From: DASSUC01 sp035649895
GTDB taxonomy: Bacteria; Actinomycetota; Actinomycetes; Mycobacteriales; Micromonosporaceae
Direction: 5' to 3'
Assembly: GCA_035649895.1 (NCBI GenBank)
Contig: DASRIS010000085.1
Coordinates: 1-64,000, forward strand
DNA length: 64,000 bases
Part shown: positions 26,401-35,076 of the stretch, piece by piece
Numbering within the stretch: the stretch's first letter is position 1
How the letters are laid out: each line of letters begins with the position of its first letter
Translations under genes and position numbers: made by a program
The notes under the pieces: model-generated
Database searches by the model: none
The model's input: the letters and a program-made list of their open reading frames with translations, nothing else
Told to the model about the DNA's origin: nothing

Positions 26401-27537
26401 GCGGGATGCGCTGTCGAACTCCTCCCGGTCGAAGTCCTCGAGCAGCACGCTGGCCGTCTCCGCGCCCCGCTGGGCGACCGCGCTGGTGTCCGCCGCCCGC
26501 TCGGGCAGGTAGACGTAGTCCAGCCAGCCAAGGTCCGAGCTGGTCGGGTTGGCCGCGATCCGGCGCCGCTGCTCGTCCCAGTACGTCCTTCGTACGCTGA
26601 TGCAGAGGTAGATCTGGTACTGGCCGGACAGGTAGTCCCGGGCGAAGTTCGTCAGGTGCACGTTGATGTCGTCGCCGGGCGGCGCGACGTTCTCGTTTAT
26701 CGCGTCGACAAATATCACCAGGGCCCGCTCGTGCCGGCCGCGGACACCGCGCCTGAGCACCTCGGTGAACTCCACGCCCTGGAGCTTGTCCCTGATGATG
26801 GCGCTCAGCCGGCTCGTGTCGTTGATGTGGTCGAGCTTGCAGTTGACAAAGACGCACGGATGCAGGCGCCGGCGTCTCGTCGCTGCGGCGAGCTGGCCGG
26901 CGAGCTCGGCCATGCGGCGCAGCAGGAACGTGCTCTTCCCGCTGCCGCCCCGACCGACGACCAGCAGGATCCGCTTGCTCCGCTGCTGGACGAAGCTGTG
27001 GTAGACGTCGACCGCGTCGGACCGCTCGGTGTAAAGCTGGTCGTCGAAGACGGCGAGGCCGTCGTCGGACCAGCCCGGCCGGGCCCCAGCATGCGAGTCA
27101 GCCTCCCTGAGCTGGGCCGCGATGGCCAGGTAGCCCTTGCGGGCGTTCCGGTAGCCCTTGGCGGAGGCGTCCAGAAGCTCGTAGTAGAGCTGGTCGCGGT
27201 GCGCCCGGCCGGCCACGACCAGCGACGCCACAACGACCAGCACGACCGGGACGACGACCGGCCAGAAGAGTGCCGCCAGCGGCTGTGCCGGAGGGCGCTG
27301 GAGCAGGTCCGGAGTGCCGTCGAGGCCCTGCTGGAGCGCGGACTGGAGGAACCATGAGGCCAGGCCGCCCAGGAGGATCCCGTAGAGCCACCGGGAGATG
27401 CGCCAGTAGGCGCACAGGACGCCGTTGAAGCGCCGTTCCAGGGACTCCAGCAGTGAGGGCCGGGCAGCAAAGGACGGCAGCCTCCGCCACGAGACGGTCA
27501 ATGCCCGTACTCCCCACCGCCCACGGCGCGATGCCAC
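23488..27537 (-). CDS. Membrane-anchored STAND-like NTPase fused to HDAC-like domain
   Basis: The protein has 1349 residues. Two helices near residues 48-66 and 89-110 anchor it. A P-loop NTPase follows: Walker A GRGGSGKST (195-203), Walker B ALVIFVDAINEN (Asp278), then winged-helix-like and long helical regions. From about residue 955 comes a histone-deacetylase/acetylpolyamine-amidohydrolase fold: VYHPEYGRTDLHNHPESKERV, VRPPGHLAG (1086-1094), VDTDAHHGKS (zinc ligands Asp1133, His1135), LGLDSYHRD (Asp1220) and EGGYD (Tyr1264). The zinc ligands and Tyr are kept. The second residue of the usual His-His dyad is Leu1092, so deacetylase activity may be lost or altered. A membrane-tethered switch NTPase with a deacetylase-like effector fits an abortive-infection or signalling protein; that role is inference. 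Confidence 0.82.
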   Translation of the reverse strand: MASRRGRWGVRALTVSWRRLPSFAARPSLLESLERRFNGVLCAYWRISRWLYGILLGGLASWFLQSALQQGLDGTPDLLQRPPAQPLAALFWPVVVPVVLVVVASLVVAGRAHRDQLYYELLDASAKGYRNARKGYLAIAAQLREADSHAGARPGWSDDGLAVFDDQLYTERSDAVDVYHSFVQQRSKRILLVVGRGGSGKSTFLLRRMAELAGQLAAATRRRRLHPCVFVNCKLDHINDTSRLSAIIRDKLQGVEFTEVLRRGVRGRHERALVIFVDAINENVAPPGDDINVHLTNFARDYLSGQYQIYLCISVRRTYWDEQRRRIAANPTSSDLGWLDYVYLPERAADTSAVAQRGAETASVLLEDFDREEFDSASRRHRAVYDITGDIRDERTRRICSNPLMLQIFCVTFRGQDIGDLEVVRHLVRDKDIFDAYATTALGRAAEQIGASASTVVRHGENLAQRAVRGLLLELALGMVQHGRQFLSSDEVFAIAQARAEDALSVRGRRVNTVEGLYREGSALKAILDEGIVLESGLGVLPGAGQVSGIRFVSERYLEYSIGRGIVRRWRLDGLGRDEILDDFRRRMAQHIALREQSFDNLRQGLGMAVLVTEKLEEPLPPLPRGIHFDLLDVLVRDVEFDWNQLACRVVQQLTAFNRAAADAGADRHDDVETLLGCLDELAKKNDFVLRWDVERALLHAVEAGEGGAVLRHLQAWLEPSATFAQRLFGGESVGFLFRHREDYQQDVVKILQRIIATATEMDFWIVRSIMFSIGTMMDTLDSDADPAGANGQLRGELQRLPQELLRFGRQWWDRSVVLAGQIERDALYGRLGPWLAWPWPAESPWTRVNAALAAEQAATRGLSTMDTVGLLREIWRSSGGYDPHLSWAVWHVLGQVTAAQATRAQVRDAAAQLSTQIQDEAQQNLARDSRTAWVALPEPAREDRLSSQVTTSVALVYHPEYGRTDLHNHPESKERVQAILDCLEVSGLRDGQDWRDLWTYVSPYQFRDWDAEAFLRRVHTREWIRRVQELSRRLAEEKKPDIVLESDLEVRAGSYEGAELAVRGAVCAVDLVTSVPALRLAVALVRPPGHLAGNKICIFNNIAVAARHGQDVLAASDGGRRERPRVLIVDTDAHHGKSTQDIFYNDASVLYFSVHQAGVHPGTGLFRERGAGAGAGYTVNVPIPASSGDSVYSAVLRRVLRPILSGFRPQLVLVSLGLDSYHRDSFSQLEMSEWSYRELASTIRDYCQQDPGADVAAFFEGGYDLASLGRCVLQFMSVFGGWDPPTGGDPTPRHGTSPLDRHLLDGGDTARTGLSLSRNDRLWVDDFQSLEAEIRRQWNRPGVGRSGP

Positions 27538-27798
27538 CCCTTCTGACCAGCGGTTGACCTTTGATAGTGCTGCTCGCAGCCCTCATCATCGATGAGCGGC
27601 TGGGGAGTGTCCACCGTTTCCCTCTTCGGGGACACCCACGCGCGCGGCACTGAGGGCGGTAGCGTTCTACACCCGCGCCAAGGTCGTCACGAGCCGGTGG
27701 CCCGGTGGCGAGGTCGCCGCGGCGCAGCTGCACCTCCCGACCGCGGCCTTCAGCTGCGGGCGGCCTCCACCTCTGTCACCCCCACCAGGAGGAAAACG

Positions 27799-28770
27799 AT
27801 GAAGGCACGTAGGCGCGTCGCGGTGGCCCTCGCCGCGACGGCGGCGCTCGTGTTGGCCGGCTGCACCGATGACGGCGAGGACGCCGCCCCGGCCACGCCC
27901 GGCCAGAAGTCCGATCTCAAGTACGCGGTGATCACCCACGGCGGGGCCGGCGACGCGTTCTGGGACGTTGTCAAGAAGGGCGCCGAGCAGGCCGGCAAGG
28001 ATCTGGGCGTCACGGTCGACTACCAGGGGTCAGGCCAGCCGGCCGAGCAGGCGAACATGATCAACGCCGCGGTCGCCAACAAGGTGAACGGGATCGTCGT
28101 CTCCATGGCCAACCCGGATGCGCTGGCCGACCCCATCAAGAAGGCCGTGGCCGCCGGGATCCCCGTCATCACGATCAACTCCGGCGCGGCGAAGTCAGGC
28201 GAGCTCGGGGCGCTGGCCCACGTGGGGCAGGACGAGGCGATCGCCGGGCAGGGTGCCGGCCGCGAGCTGCAGAAGGCGGGTGTCAAGAAGGTCCTGTGCA
28301 TCAAGCACGAGGCGGCCAACGTGGGCCTGGACCAGCGCTGCACCGGCACCGCGGAGACCCTCGGCGGGCAGGTCGTCCCGCTCCAGGTCAGCGGCGAGAA
28401 CATCGCCGAGGCGCAGAACACGATCGCCTCAAAGCTCCAGCAGGACAAGTCGATCGACGGCGTGCTCGCGCTGAACCCGGCGGTCGGGGCGGCGGCGGTG
28501 GAGGCCGTGAGCAAGGCCGGCTCGAGCGCGAAGGTCGCGACCTTCGACCTGAACGCCGACGTGATCGAGGCCGTCCTGGCCGGCAAGATCCTGTTCGCCG
28601 TGGACCAGCAGCAGTACGTCCAGGGCTACCTGCCGATCGTGATGCTGAACCTGTACAACAACAACGCCAACACGCTGGGTGGGGGCCAGCCGGTGCTGAC
28701 CGGCCCCGGCTTCGTGACCAAGGAGAACGCCGCGAAGGTCAAGGACCTGACCGGCAAGGGCACCCGGTAG
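27799..28770 (+). CDS. Sugar-type ABC transporter substrate-binding lipoprotein
   Basis: This 323-residue periplasmic-binding-protein type 1 (RbsB-like) starts at ATG 27799 with AGGAGG six bases before it. The lipobox LVLAGC anchors it outside the membrane. The fold signs include VITHGGAGDAFWDVVKKGAEQAGKDLGV, QANMINAAVANKVNGIVVSMANPDAL and DLNADVIEAVLAGKILFAVDQQQYVQGYLP. It captures a small solute, likely a sugar or polyol, for the permease and ATPase downstream. A hairpin after its stop may favour its expression over theirs. Confidence 0.93.
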   Translation: MKARRRVAVALAATAALVLAGCTDDGEDAAPATPGQKSDLKYAVITHGGAGDAFWDVVKKGAEQAGKDLGVTVDYQGSGQPAEQANMINAAVANKVNGIVVSMANPDALADPIKKAVAAGIPVITINSGAAKSGELGALAHVGQDEAIAGQGAGRELQKAGVKKVLCIKHEAANVGLDQRCTGTAETLGGQVVPLQVSGENIAEAQNTIASKLQQDKSIDGVLALNPAVGAAAVEAVSKAGSSAKVATFDLNADVIEAVLAGKILFAVDQQQYVQGYLPIVMLNLYNNNANTLGGGQPVLTGPGFVTKENAAKVKDLTGKGTR

Positions 28771-28779
28771 CTCGCCGTA

Positions 28780-28813
28780 CGGGCAGGCGCGGCTCCTCGG
28801 CTGCGCCTGCCCG
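28780..28813 (+). terminator. Attenuator-like hairpin inside the ABC operon
   Basis: CGGGCAGGCGC (28780-28790) and GCGCCTGCCCG (28803-28813) form a perfect 11-bp stem with a 12-base loop, starting nine bases after the binding-protein stop. A GC-rich direct repeat follows (28812-28871). It probably terminates or stabilises part of the transcripts, giving more binding protein than permease. Confidence 0.6.
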
Positions 28814-28934
28814 CGCGGCCTACCGGGCCCGCGCGGCCTGCCGCACCCGTGCGGCCTGCCGGGCCCGCGCCGGCACGCCGGACCCACGGTGGCGCCGCCC
28901 ACGACGGTGCCCGCCCGCATCCCTGGAGGAACCG

Positions 28935-29999
28935 ATGGCAACCGTCACGACCCGTCGTGACCAGCCCGACAACCCCGAGGCGTACGACGAGCGGCTGGGC
29001 CGGGTCGGGCTGGGGCGCCGGCTGCTGGCCCGGCCGGAGCTCGGCGCCGCTGTTGGCGCCGTCGCTGTGTTCGCCTTCTTCGCCGGCTACACCGACCAGT
29101 TCGCCACTGCCCGCGGCATCGGCAACATGCTCGACCCGGCCGCGACCCTGGGCATCATGGCGGTGGTCGTGGCGCTGCTCATGATCGGCGGCGAGTTCGA
29201 CCTGTCCGCCGGGGTGATGACCGCCAGCTCGGGACTTGTCATTGCGATGCTCACCACCGAGGCCGGCCTCAACGTCTGGCCCGCCATCCTGCTCGCCCTG
29301 GTCTTCGGCGCACTGGTCGGCCTGGCCAACGGGCTGCTGGTGGTACGGACCGGCCTGCCGAGCTTCATCGTCACGCTCGGCACGTTCCTGGTGTTACAGG
29401 GCCTCAACCTCGGTGTCACCAAGGTGGTCACCGAAACGGTGCAGGTCGGCGGCGTGCACCGCACCGAGGGGTACGACTCGGCGTTCGCCGTGTTCGCCAG
29501 GACCTTCTCGGTCGGGGACGGTGACTACCGCATCACGATCCTGTGGTGGCTGGGCGTCACCGCGCTGGCCACGTGGGTGCTGCTGCGCACCCGCGCCGGC
29601 AACTGGGTGTTCTCCGTGGGCGGCAACCCCGCGGCAGCCCGCAGCGTGGGCGTGCCGGTGGCTCGTACCAAGGTGCTCTTGTTCGTCACGGTCTCGGTGA
29701 CCGCGGCGCTGGTCGGCGCGATGCTGGTGCTGCGGCTGCGGTCGGTGCAGGCCAACCAGGGCATCGGCGACGAGTTCCAGTTCATCATCGCCGCGGTGAT
29801 CGGCGGCTGCCTGCTCACCGGCGGGTACGGCTCGGCGGTCGGCGCCGCGATCGGCGCGCTCATCTTCGGCATGGCCAAGCAGGGCATCGTCTTCGCCGGC
29901 TGGGACTCCGACTGGTTCCAGCTCTTCCTGGGCGTGCTGCTGCTGCTCGCGGCCATGCTCAACCACTACGTCCGGCGGCGCGCGGAGGCCCGACGATGA
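28935..29999 (+). CDS. ABC transporter permease, RbsC/BPD_transp_2 family
   Basis: This 354-residue inner-membrane protein has about ten hydrophobic segments and the family motif [21 protein letters not shown], followed by [26 protein letters not shown]. Those residues are characteristic of ribose/sugar-type permeases. It forms the channel for the lipoprotein's ligand. GGAGGAACCG precedes its ATG. Its stop overlaps the ATPase start (ATGA), so the two are made together. Confidence 0.92.
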   Translation: MATVTTRRDQPDNPEAYDERLGRVGLGRRLLARPELGAAVGAVAVFAFFAGYTDQFATARGIGNMLDPAATLGIMAVVVALLMIGGEFDLSAGVMTASSGLVIAMLTTEAGLNVWPAILLALVFGALVGLANGLLVVRTGLPSFIVTLGTFLVLQGLNLGVTKVVTETVQVGGVHRTEGYDSAFAVFARTFSVGDGDYRITILWWLGVTALATWVLLRTRAGNWVFSVGGNPAAARSVGVPVARTKVLLFVTVSVTAALVGAMLVLRLRSVQANQGIGDEFQFIIAAVIGGCLLTGGYGSAVGAAIGALIFGMAKQGIVFAGWDSDWFQLFLGVLLLLAAMLNHYVRRRAEARR

Positions 30000-30790
30000 C
30001 TGGTCCTTACCTGGAGGTACGCGACCTCGGCAAGCGCTACGGGAACATCATCGCCCTGGCCGGCGTGTCGACGCGGGTGTACCCGGGCACGGTCACGTGC
30101 GTGCTGGGTGACAACGGCGCCGGTAAGTCCACCCTGATCAAGATACTTGCCGGCGTGCATCAGCACGACGAGGGTGAGCTGCTCGTGGACGGGGCGCCGA
30201 CGCGCTTCGCCAGCCCGCGGGACGCGCTGGACCGCGGCATCGCCACCGTCTACCAGGACCTCGCGCTGGTGCCGTTGATGTCGGTGTGGCGCAACTTCTT
30301 CCTCGGGAACGAGCCGACCCGGGGGTTCGGGCCGTGGCGGCGGTTTGACGTGCGGTTCGCGCGGGAGACGACGCGGGCGGAGCTGGCCGCGATGGGCATC
30401 GACATCCGCGACCCGGACCAGCCGGTCGGGCAGCTCTCCGGCGGTGAGCGGCAGTCGGTGGCCACCGCCCGCGCGGTCTACTTTGGAGCGCGGGTGCTGA
30501 TCCTTGACGAGCCCACCTCGGCGTTGGGGGTCAAGCAGGCGGGTGTGGTGCTGCGCTACATCGTGCAGGCCCGCGACCGGGGGCTGGCGGTCGTGTTCAT
30601 CACGCACAACCCGCACCATGCGTACCCGGTTGGCGACCGCTTTCTCATCCTCAACCGCGGTCGCAGCCTGGGTGACTTCGCCAAGGCGGAGGTCAGCCGC
30701 GACGAGCTGACCCGGCTGATGGCCGGCGGGGCCGAGCTGGACGCACTCAGCCACGAGCTGGAGCTGCTACGCCCACCCCCGCCGTCGTGA
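29996..30790 (+). CDS. ABC transporter ATPase, single-domain RbsA-like
   Basis: This 264-residue ATPase powers the sugar permease. It has Walker [10 protein letters not shown], a Q-loop in [10 protein letters not shown], signature LSGGE, Walker [13 protein letters not shown] and the switch His in [10 protein letters not shown]. It contains one nucleotide-binding domain rather than the two of classical RbsA, a form common in actinomycete sugar operons. ATG 29996 overlaps the permease stop. Confidence 0.93.
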   Translation: MTGPYLEVRDLGKRYGNIIALAGVSTRVYPGTVTCVLGDNGAGKSTLIKILAGVHQHDEGELLVDGAPTRFASPRDALDRGIATVYQDLALVPLMSVWRNFFLGNEPTRGFGPWRRFDVRFARETTRAELAAMGIDIRDPDQPVGQLSGGERQSVATARAVYFGARVLILDEPTSALGVKQAGVVLRYIVQARDRGLAVVFITHNPHHAYPVGDRFLILNRGRSLGDFAKAEVSRDELTRLMAGGAELDALSHELELLRPPPPS

Positions 30791-31001
30791 CGCACTACCC
30801 CAGTGGTCGCCTTGGTCGATAGCGGCTGACCTGGGTATGCATGTGCCCGGCACCGGACGTTGGCGGCGTCCTCTCTGCTTGTGAGTCGAGAGACCACGAG
30901 CTCGGTGTACGCCTGGGGCGGAGGGGTCGCAGAAGCCAGGGCCAACAAGCGGATATTCCGCATGTTTCGACCATTCCTTCTGCGATCGCGACCGAGCCAC
31001 G

Positions 31002-31072
31002 ATCAAGATCGCGATCTCGACGCCGGATGTGCAGCCGCGCTGCACTTCTCCTGTCCAGATCGCGATCTTGAT
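31002..31072. repeat. REP-like nested inverted repeat, GATC-rich
   Basis: ATCAAGATCGCGATCT (31002-31017) and AGATCGCGATCTTGAT (31057-31072) are perfect inverted copies. An inner hairpin GTGCAGC...GCTGCAC (about 31029-31045) lies between them. Each arm itself contains the palindrome AGATCGCGATCT. It sits in the 338-base gap 30791-31128, which otherwise shows no gene. A similar element is at 50116-50162. Confidence 0.7.
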
Positions 31073-31128
31073 AGCTACTGGCGTCACGAAGACCGGCAAA
31101 ACGGGCGCGGGTGCGGCCGATGGATGGC

Positions 31129-31686
31129 TCAGGATACCGAGTGTGCGGCCCAGACGATCAGAGAGTCGCGGTAGTGGCCGCCGTTCGGGTCGAAGCTGCC
31201 GGTGCAGGTGATGAGCCGCAGCATGGGCCAGCCGGTGGGGTCGTAGACCGCGGCGGTGGGAAGCGGGTCTTGGGGACTGTGGTGGCTGCGTAGATGGAGA
31301 AGCGGGTCAGCGACCCGTCGGCGTGTGTTACGAGGACTTCGTCACCGACCTTCGCGTCGGGCAGCCGGTAGAACACCGCCGGGCCAGTGTGAGAGTCGAC
31401 GTGCCCGACCAGCACCGCGGGCCCCCACCTCGCCAGGTGAAGGACCGAGCCGGTACCAGCCGGTGAGGTGGGGCGCGGGTGCAGCGACCGTCCCGTCAGG
31501 AGAGAGCCCGACCGGGACTACCGGTGCGGATAGATCGATCGCCGGGATGTCCACTCTGGTGGGTGGCGCTGATGTCGCCGGTGCCGGGTCCGTCGCGTCG
31601 ACGGCGGTGGCCTTGGGTGGTTCCGGCTCCACGGTTGCAGGTACCCCGGCAATGACAGGGCGTTCTGGCCACCGGCCAGCAGCCAT
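31129..31686 (-). pseudogene. Class E/F sortase remnant with two frameshifts
   Basis: Reading from about 31686 gives TRVDIPAIDLSAPVVPVG and HLTGWYRLGPSPGEVG. One extra G in a G run near 31420 then shifts the frame to the VLVGHVDSHTGPAVFYRL part. A missing C near 31270 shifts it back to LRLITCTGSFDPNGG and HYRDSLIVWAAHSVS. With both repaired, the sortase His (VGHVDS), Cys (TCTG) and Arg (HYRD) are all present. The N-terminal membrane helix expected in such sortases is missing. The gene is decayed, or this stretch has sequence errors. Confidence 0.7.
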
Positions 31687-31689
31687 TCC

Positions 31690-32215
31690 CGGGAAGGGGC
31701 GACCGTACCGGCTCCGCCGAGACCGGCCGGTGGCGCGCCGCTGGGGATGTGCTGGACCTGGTCGGTGACCCGCAAGCTGGTCGAGATACCGACGTTTGCG
31801 CCGCCACAGCGCACCCCGATCTGGTGCGTCCCGGTGGTGTGGACAACGGGATCGTGTACCTGTGCCGGAAGGCTCCGCTTGCGTCGCGGGGGACGTGCGG
31901 GCCGAACCCGTCGCCGGGGAACAGGCCCGAGGTCGAGGTGAGGATCACGTCGTTGTCTGCCATGCATGCCCGGTCCCCGCTGTTCGGAACCGCGCCGTAG
32001 ATGACCACGGTGCCGCCGCGCTGAACGCTCGCCGGGGACACCGAGATGCTGCTCTTCGTCACAGCGGTAGCCCCTGCCGCCGAGAGTGCTACGACGACGG
32101 TCGCCGCGGCGACCACCGCACCCGCGGATCGCAGCGGACGTACCAGCCGGCTGGCTGTCGCGCAGCACCGGCCGGAGCCGGGCCCATTGTCAGTTGCTTT
32201 TCGTGAGCTAGCCAT
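31690..32215 (-). pseudogene. Frameshifted secreted protein that partners the sortase
   Basis: ATG 32215 opens an exported protein: a basic leader, AGAVVAAATVVVALSAAGATA, then SVSPASVQRGGTVVIYGAVPN. After PLSTPPG near 31855 a missing G breaks the frame. The next frame continues sensibly with HQIGVRCGGANVGISTSLRV and PSREWLLAGG, which looks like the usual beta-domain and C-terminal anchor region. Proteins of this type often sit next to class F-like sortases. The C-terminus runs into the sortase remnant. Confidence 0.6.
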
Positions 32216-32305
32216 GCCCTACCGACGTGCGCCCTGGTCCGGTGGGTTACGTCGGGTCGCAGACAGGACCATCAAGGAAGATCCACCGGTTCGGGCAGGA
32301 GACCG

Positions 32306-33064
32306 TTACGCCGCCTCCCGGTGGGCGGTGACGATCATTCGGGTGCTTGTCAGCGAGAACGCCGTGCCGTCCTGGCCGTAGCCGTTGACGTTGGCGAAGC
32401 CGGCCGCGAGCAGCCAGTCACGCAGCTCGGTGAACGTGAACAGGCGCGTGAAGAACGGGACGCGGCGGACACCACCGGCGCGCAGCACGACCCGTTCGGT
32501 GAGGACCCGGCTGGTCAGCACATCGATCCGGGACCGGTCGACAACGAGGTCGCCGTTACGTTCTACCACCACGCGGTCAGGCTGGAACTCGCGTACGAGC
32601 CGGTCCCGGTTCATCAGGTCGAACGCGACCCGGCCGCCCGGCTTGAGCGCCCGCGCGACCTCGGTGAGAACCCGGCGGTTGGCGGCGTCGTCGAAGTAGC
32701 CGAAAGCGGTGAACCAGCTGACGACCCGGTCGAAGCGCCGGCTCCACGGCAGCGGCAGCGTACGCATGTCGCCTTCGACGTACTCCACGGTGACCCCACG
32801 CCCCGCGGCATCGCGCCGGGCGTGGTCGAGGAAGAGCGGCGTGGCGTCGAGGCCGGTCACCTGGCAGCCGCGAGCGGCGAGACGGTTGGCGATCCGGCCG
32901 TGGCCGCAGGCGAGGTCGAGCACCCGCATACCCGGCTGGAGGTCGAGCAGGCGCCAGATCAGCTCGGTGTCGGCATCACTGCGGTCATCGGAGAGCACCT
33001 GTTCGTGGAAGTAAAGGTAGTCCTGGTCGAAGAACCCCTCGAAGTCAAAGGCCGGCTCGCCCAT
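32306..33064 (-). CDS. Class I SAM-dependent methyltransferase
   Basis: This 252-residue protein starts at ATG 33064 (AGGAG seven bases upstream). It has the SAM motifs VLDLACGHGRIANRLA (motif I), VTGLDATPLFLDHARRD (motif II), VEGDMRTLPLP and ALKPGGRVAFDLMNRD. The substrate cannot be predicted. It is transcribed away from the biosynthetic cluster that begins about 220 bases to its right, and may not belong to it. Confidence 0.85.
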   Translation of the reverse strand: MGEPAFDFEGFFDQDYLYFHEQVLSDDRSDADTELIWRLLDLQPGMRVLDLACGHGRIANRLAARGCQVTGLDATPLFLDHARRDAAGRGVTVEYVEGDMRTLPLPWSRRFDRVVSWFTAFGYFDDAANRRVLTEVARALKPGGRVAFDLMNRDRLVREFQPDRVVVERNGDLVVDRSRIDVLTSRVLTERVVLRAGGVRRVPFFTRLFTFTELRDWLLAAGFANVNGYGQDGTAFSLTSTRMIVTAHREAA

Positions 33065-33284
33065 GTCGCTGCTCCTGGCTGACGGGATGGTTCCAGCCAT
33101 CGTTCGCCGGTGGCTGCCGTTGCCGCTACCGAGTTGTCTCTTTCTGGGCCCCAAAGCCCGCCTGCGCTACGTCGGGTGATCACGTGGGAGTACGGGTCAG
33201 GTAGGTGTCAGGGTGGGGTCAGCACCCGATGTGAGGCTTCTCCCGCAGCGACCCGCAAAGGTGCGAGACGATTGGGGGTCTCGG

Positions 33285-35033
33285 GTGGCGCCTTCGACGT
33301 GGCGCGGTGCCGAGCATCCGGTGCCGACGTACCAATCCTATGTGGACGGCAAGGAGATCGGCTCGGACCGGTACGTCTACACGGTCACCACGCGCTCCAT
33401 TCTGGACGATGCCCTCGCCGGCCTGACCCTGAAGCGGCGGCTGGAGCAGGGGGTGCTCGACCCGCAGGCGGCGACCGGGTGCGTGGTGGGGCGCTGCGCG
33501 CTGGCTGACCCGTACCTCGTTGAACAGGCCCTGAGCGCGGCGGCGGCCGCGGGCCCGGTGTGGGCGGCGACCAGCCTGGACACCAGGATGCGGCTGGGCG
33601 CGGGCATCCGCGAGCGGCTGCGCGCCGGCCACCGGGGGCTGGTCGAGGTGCTGGTGGCCGAGGGCGCCCCGCGGGACCTGGTGGAGTGGCAGGTCGCGGG
33701 CCTGTTCGAGACGTTCAGCGAGGAGACCTTGGGCTGGTGCGCCGGCCAGCTCCACCAGCAGCTCTCCCACGGTCCGCGCACGCTGCTCATCCGGCGGATG
33801 GCCGACGGTGTGGTCTGCGTGAACCCGCCGCAGAACGCCCCCGCGGCCAGCGCGCTCTTCGGCATCACCGCGCTGCTCGCCGGCAACGCCGTGGTGGTAC
33901 GGGCGCCGCGCAGCGCGCCGCTCGGCGTGCTCTACGCCCTGCGGGAGCTGGTCGTGCCGGTCCTCGACGAGCTGGGCGCGCCACCGGGCGTGCTCAACGC
34001 CTTCTGCGCCCGGCCCGGCCCGACCATACGGACCTGGCTGGACAGCCCGCACGTCAACGACATCTTCTACATCGGCGACGTCGAGAAGGGACTGCGGATC
34101 CAGCGCGACTGCGTGGAGCGGGGCAAGAAGCCGATCCTGGAGCTGGCCGGCAACGACTGCGTGGTGGTGTGGCGCGACGCCGACCTCGACCTGGCGGTCG
34201 AGGCGCTGGTGGAGTGCTTCTACGGCTCCGGCCAGATCTGCATGGTCCCCAACCAGGTGGTGGTGCACCCCGCCGTAGCCGCGGAGCTGCTGGCCCGGCT
34301 GGGCGCCGCCGCCGCGCAGATCCGGCCGGGGTTCCCGGAGGAACCCGGGGTGCGGCTCACGCCGGTGCTGCGCAGCGAGCGCTTCTTCAGCTACGTGCGG
34401 GACGCGCTCGACCACGGTGCCCAGCTGGTGCATGGGGCCCGCCGGCTGGAGGTCGACGGCAGCGTCTCGGACACCGGCCTCTTCCTCGAGCCGACGGTCC
34501 TGCGCGTGGACGGCCTGGCGTCCTGCCGCGACATCCAGGCCGTACGCGAGGAGACCTTCTTCCCGCTGCTGCCGGTCGTCGTCCCCGCGCCGGCCGCCGA
34601 CGACGTGCTGCTTGGCGAGGTCATCGACTTCGTCAACAGCAACCCATACGGCCTGCGTAACTCGCTGTGGGCGACGGACCGGCACGTTATCGGCGAGTTT
34701 CTGCGGCGGGTCGGCAACGGCGGGCTGCTCAAGGTCAACGACTCGCACATCGGGTTCCTGCCGTACCTGCCCAGCCACGGCGGCACCGGGCTGACCGGCG
34801 GCGTGTTCGGCGAGGCGAACTACCTCGCCTTGCGCACATCGCACCTGCAGGGCGTGTCGGTGGCGGAGGGGGTACGCCCGCGCGACGCGGTGTTCGCCGG
34901 CTACGCCGCCGCCACAACCGCCCCCGCCGCAACCGCAACCGCAACCACCACCACCGCCGCAACCGCAACCGCAACCGCCACACCCAGAACAACCGCCGCC
35001 ACACCCAGAACAACCGCCGCCACGGCCAGCTGA
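33285..35033 (+). CDS. Aldehyde dehydrogenase-fold enzyme, possible acyl reductase
   Basis: This NAD(P)-dependent aldehyde dehydrogenase-fold protein of about 582 residues opens the biosynthetic operon. The Rossmann region has ALFGITALLAGNAVVVRAPRSAP. The catalytic Cys319 is in YGSGQICM, and the Glu region ILELAGND replaces the usual LELGG. The family oxidises aldehydes or reduces acyl thioesters. Here, next to an aminotransferase, it more likely makes an aldehyde from a carrier- or CoA-bound acyl chain for transamination (inference). The start is uncertain: GTG 33285, 33261 or 33321. The last about 40 residues are a Thr/Ala tail from a short DNA repeat and lie outside the enzyme fold. Confidence 0.75.
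   Translation: MAPSTWRGAEHPVPTYQSYVDGKEIGSDRYVYTVTTRSILDDALAGLTLKRRLEQGVLDPQAATGCVVGRCALADPYLVEQALSAAAAAGPVWAATSLDTRMRLGAGIRERLRAGHRGLVEVLVAEGAPRDLVEWQVAGLFETFSEETLGWCAGQLHQQLSHGPRTLLIRRMADGVVCVNPPQNAPAASALFGITALLAGNAVVVRAPRSAPLGVLYALRELVVPVLDELGAPPGVLNAFCARPGPTIRTWLDSPHVNDIFYIGDVEKGLRIQRDCVERGKKPILELAGNDCVVVWRDADLDLAVEALVECFYGSGQICMVPNQVVVHPAVAAELLARLGAAAAQIRPGFPEEPGVRLTPVLRSERFFSYVRDALDHGAQLVHGARRLEVDGSVSDTGLFLEPTVLRVDGLASCRDIQAVREETFFPLLPVVVPAPAADDVLLGEVIDFVNSNPYGLRNSLWATDRHVIGEFLRRVGNGGLLKVNDSHIGFLPYLPSHGGTGLTGGVFGEANYLALRTSHLQGVSVAEGVRPRDAVFAGYAAATTAPAATATATTTTAATATATATPRTTAATPRTTAATAS
34911..35031 (+). repeat. GCAACC/CCACACCCAGAACAA short tandem repeats
   Basis: Hexamers (GCAACC) and a duplicated unit containing CCCAGAACAACCGCCGCCA fill the 3' end of the aldehyde dehydrogenase gene. 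They encode a Thr/Ala-rich tail ending just before the stop. Confidence 0.85.
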
Positions 35034-35076
35034 CCACAGACCCATCCAGAGCACCTACCGCACCCAAGGAGCGCAG

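Noticed and set aside
33219..35054. Long antisense frame (611 codons) over the aldehyde dehydrogenase
   Set aside because: It is a high-GC mirror frame with Gly/Val/Arg-rich content; catalytic motifs are on the plus strand.
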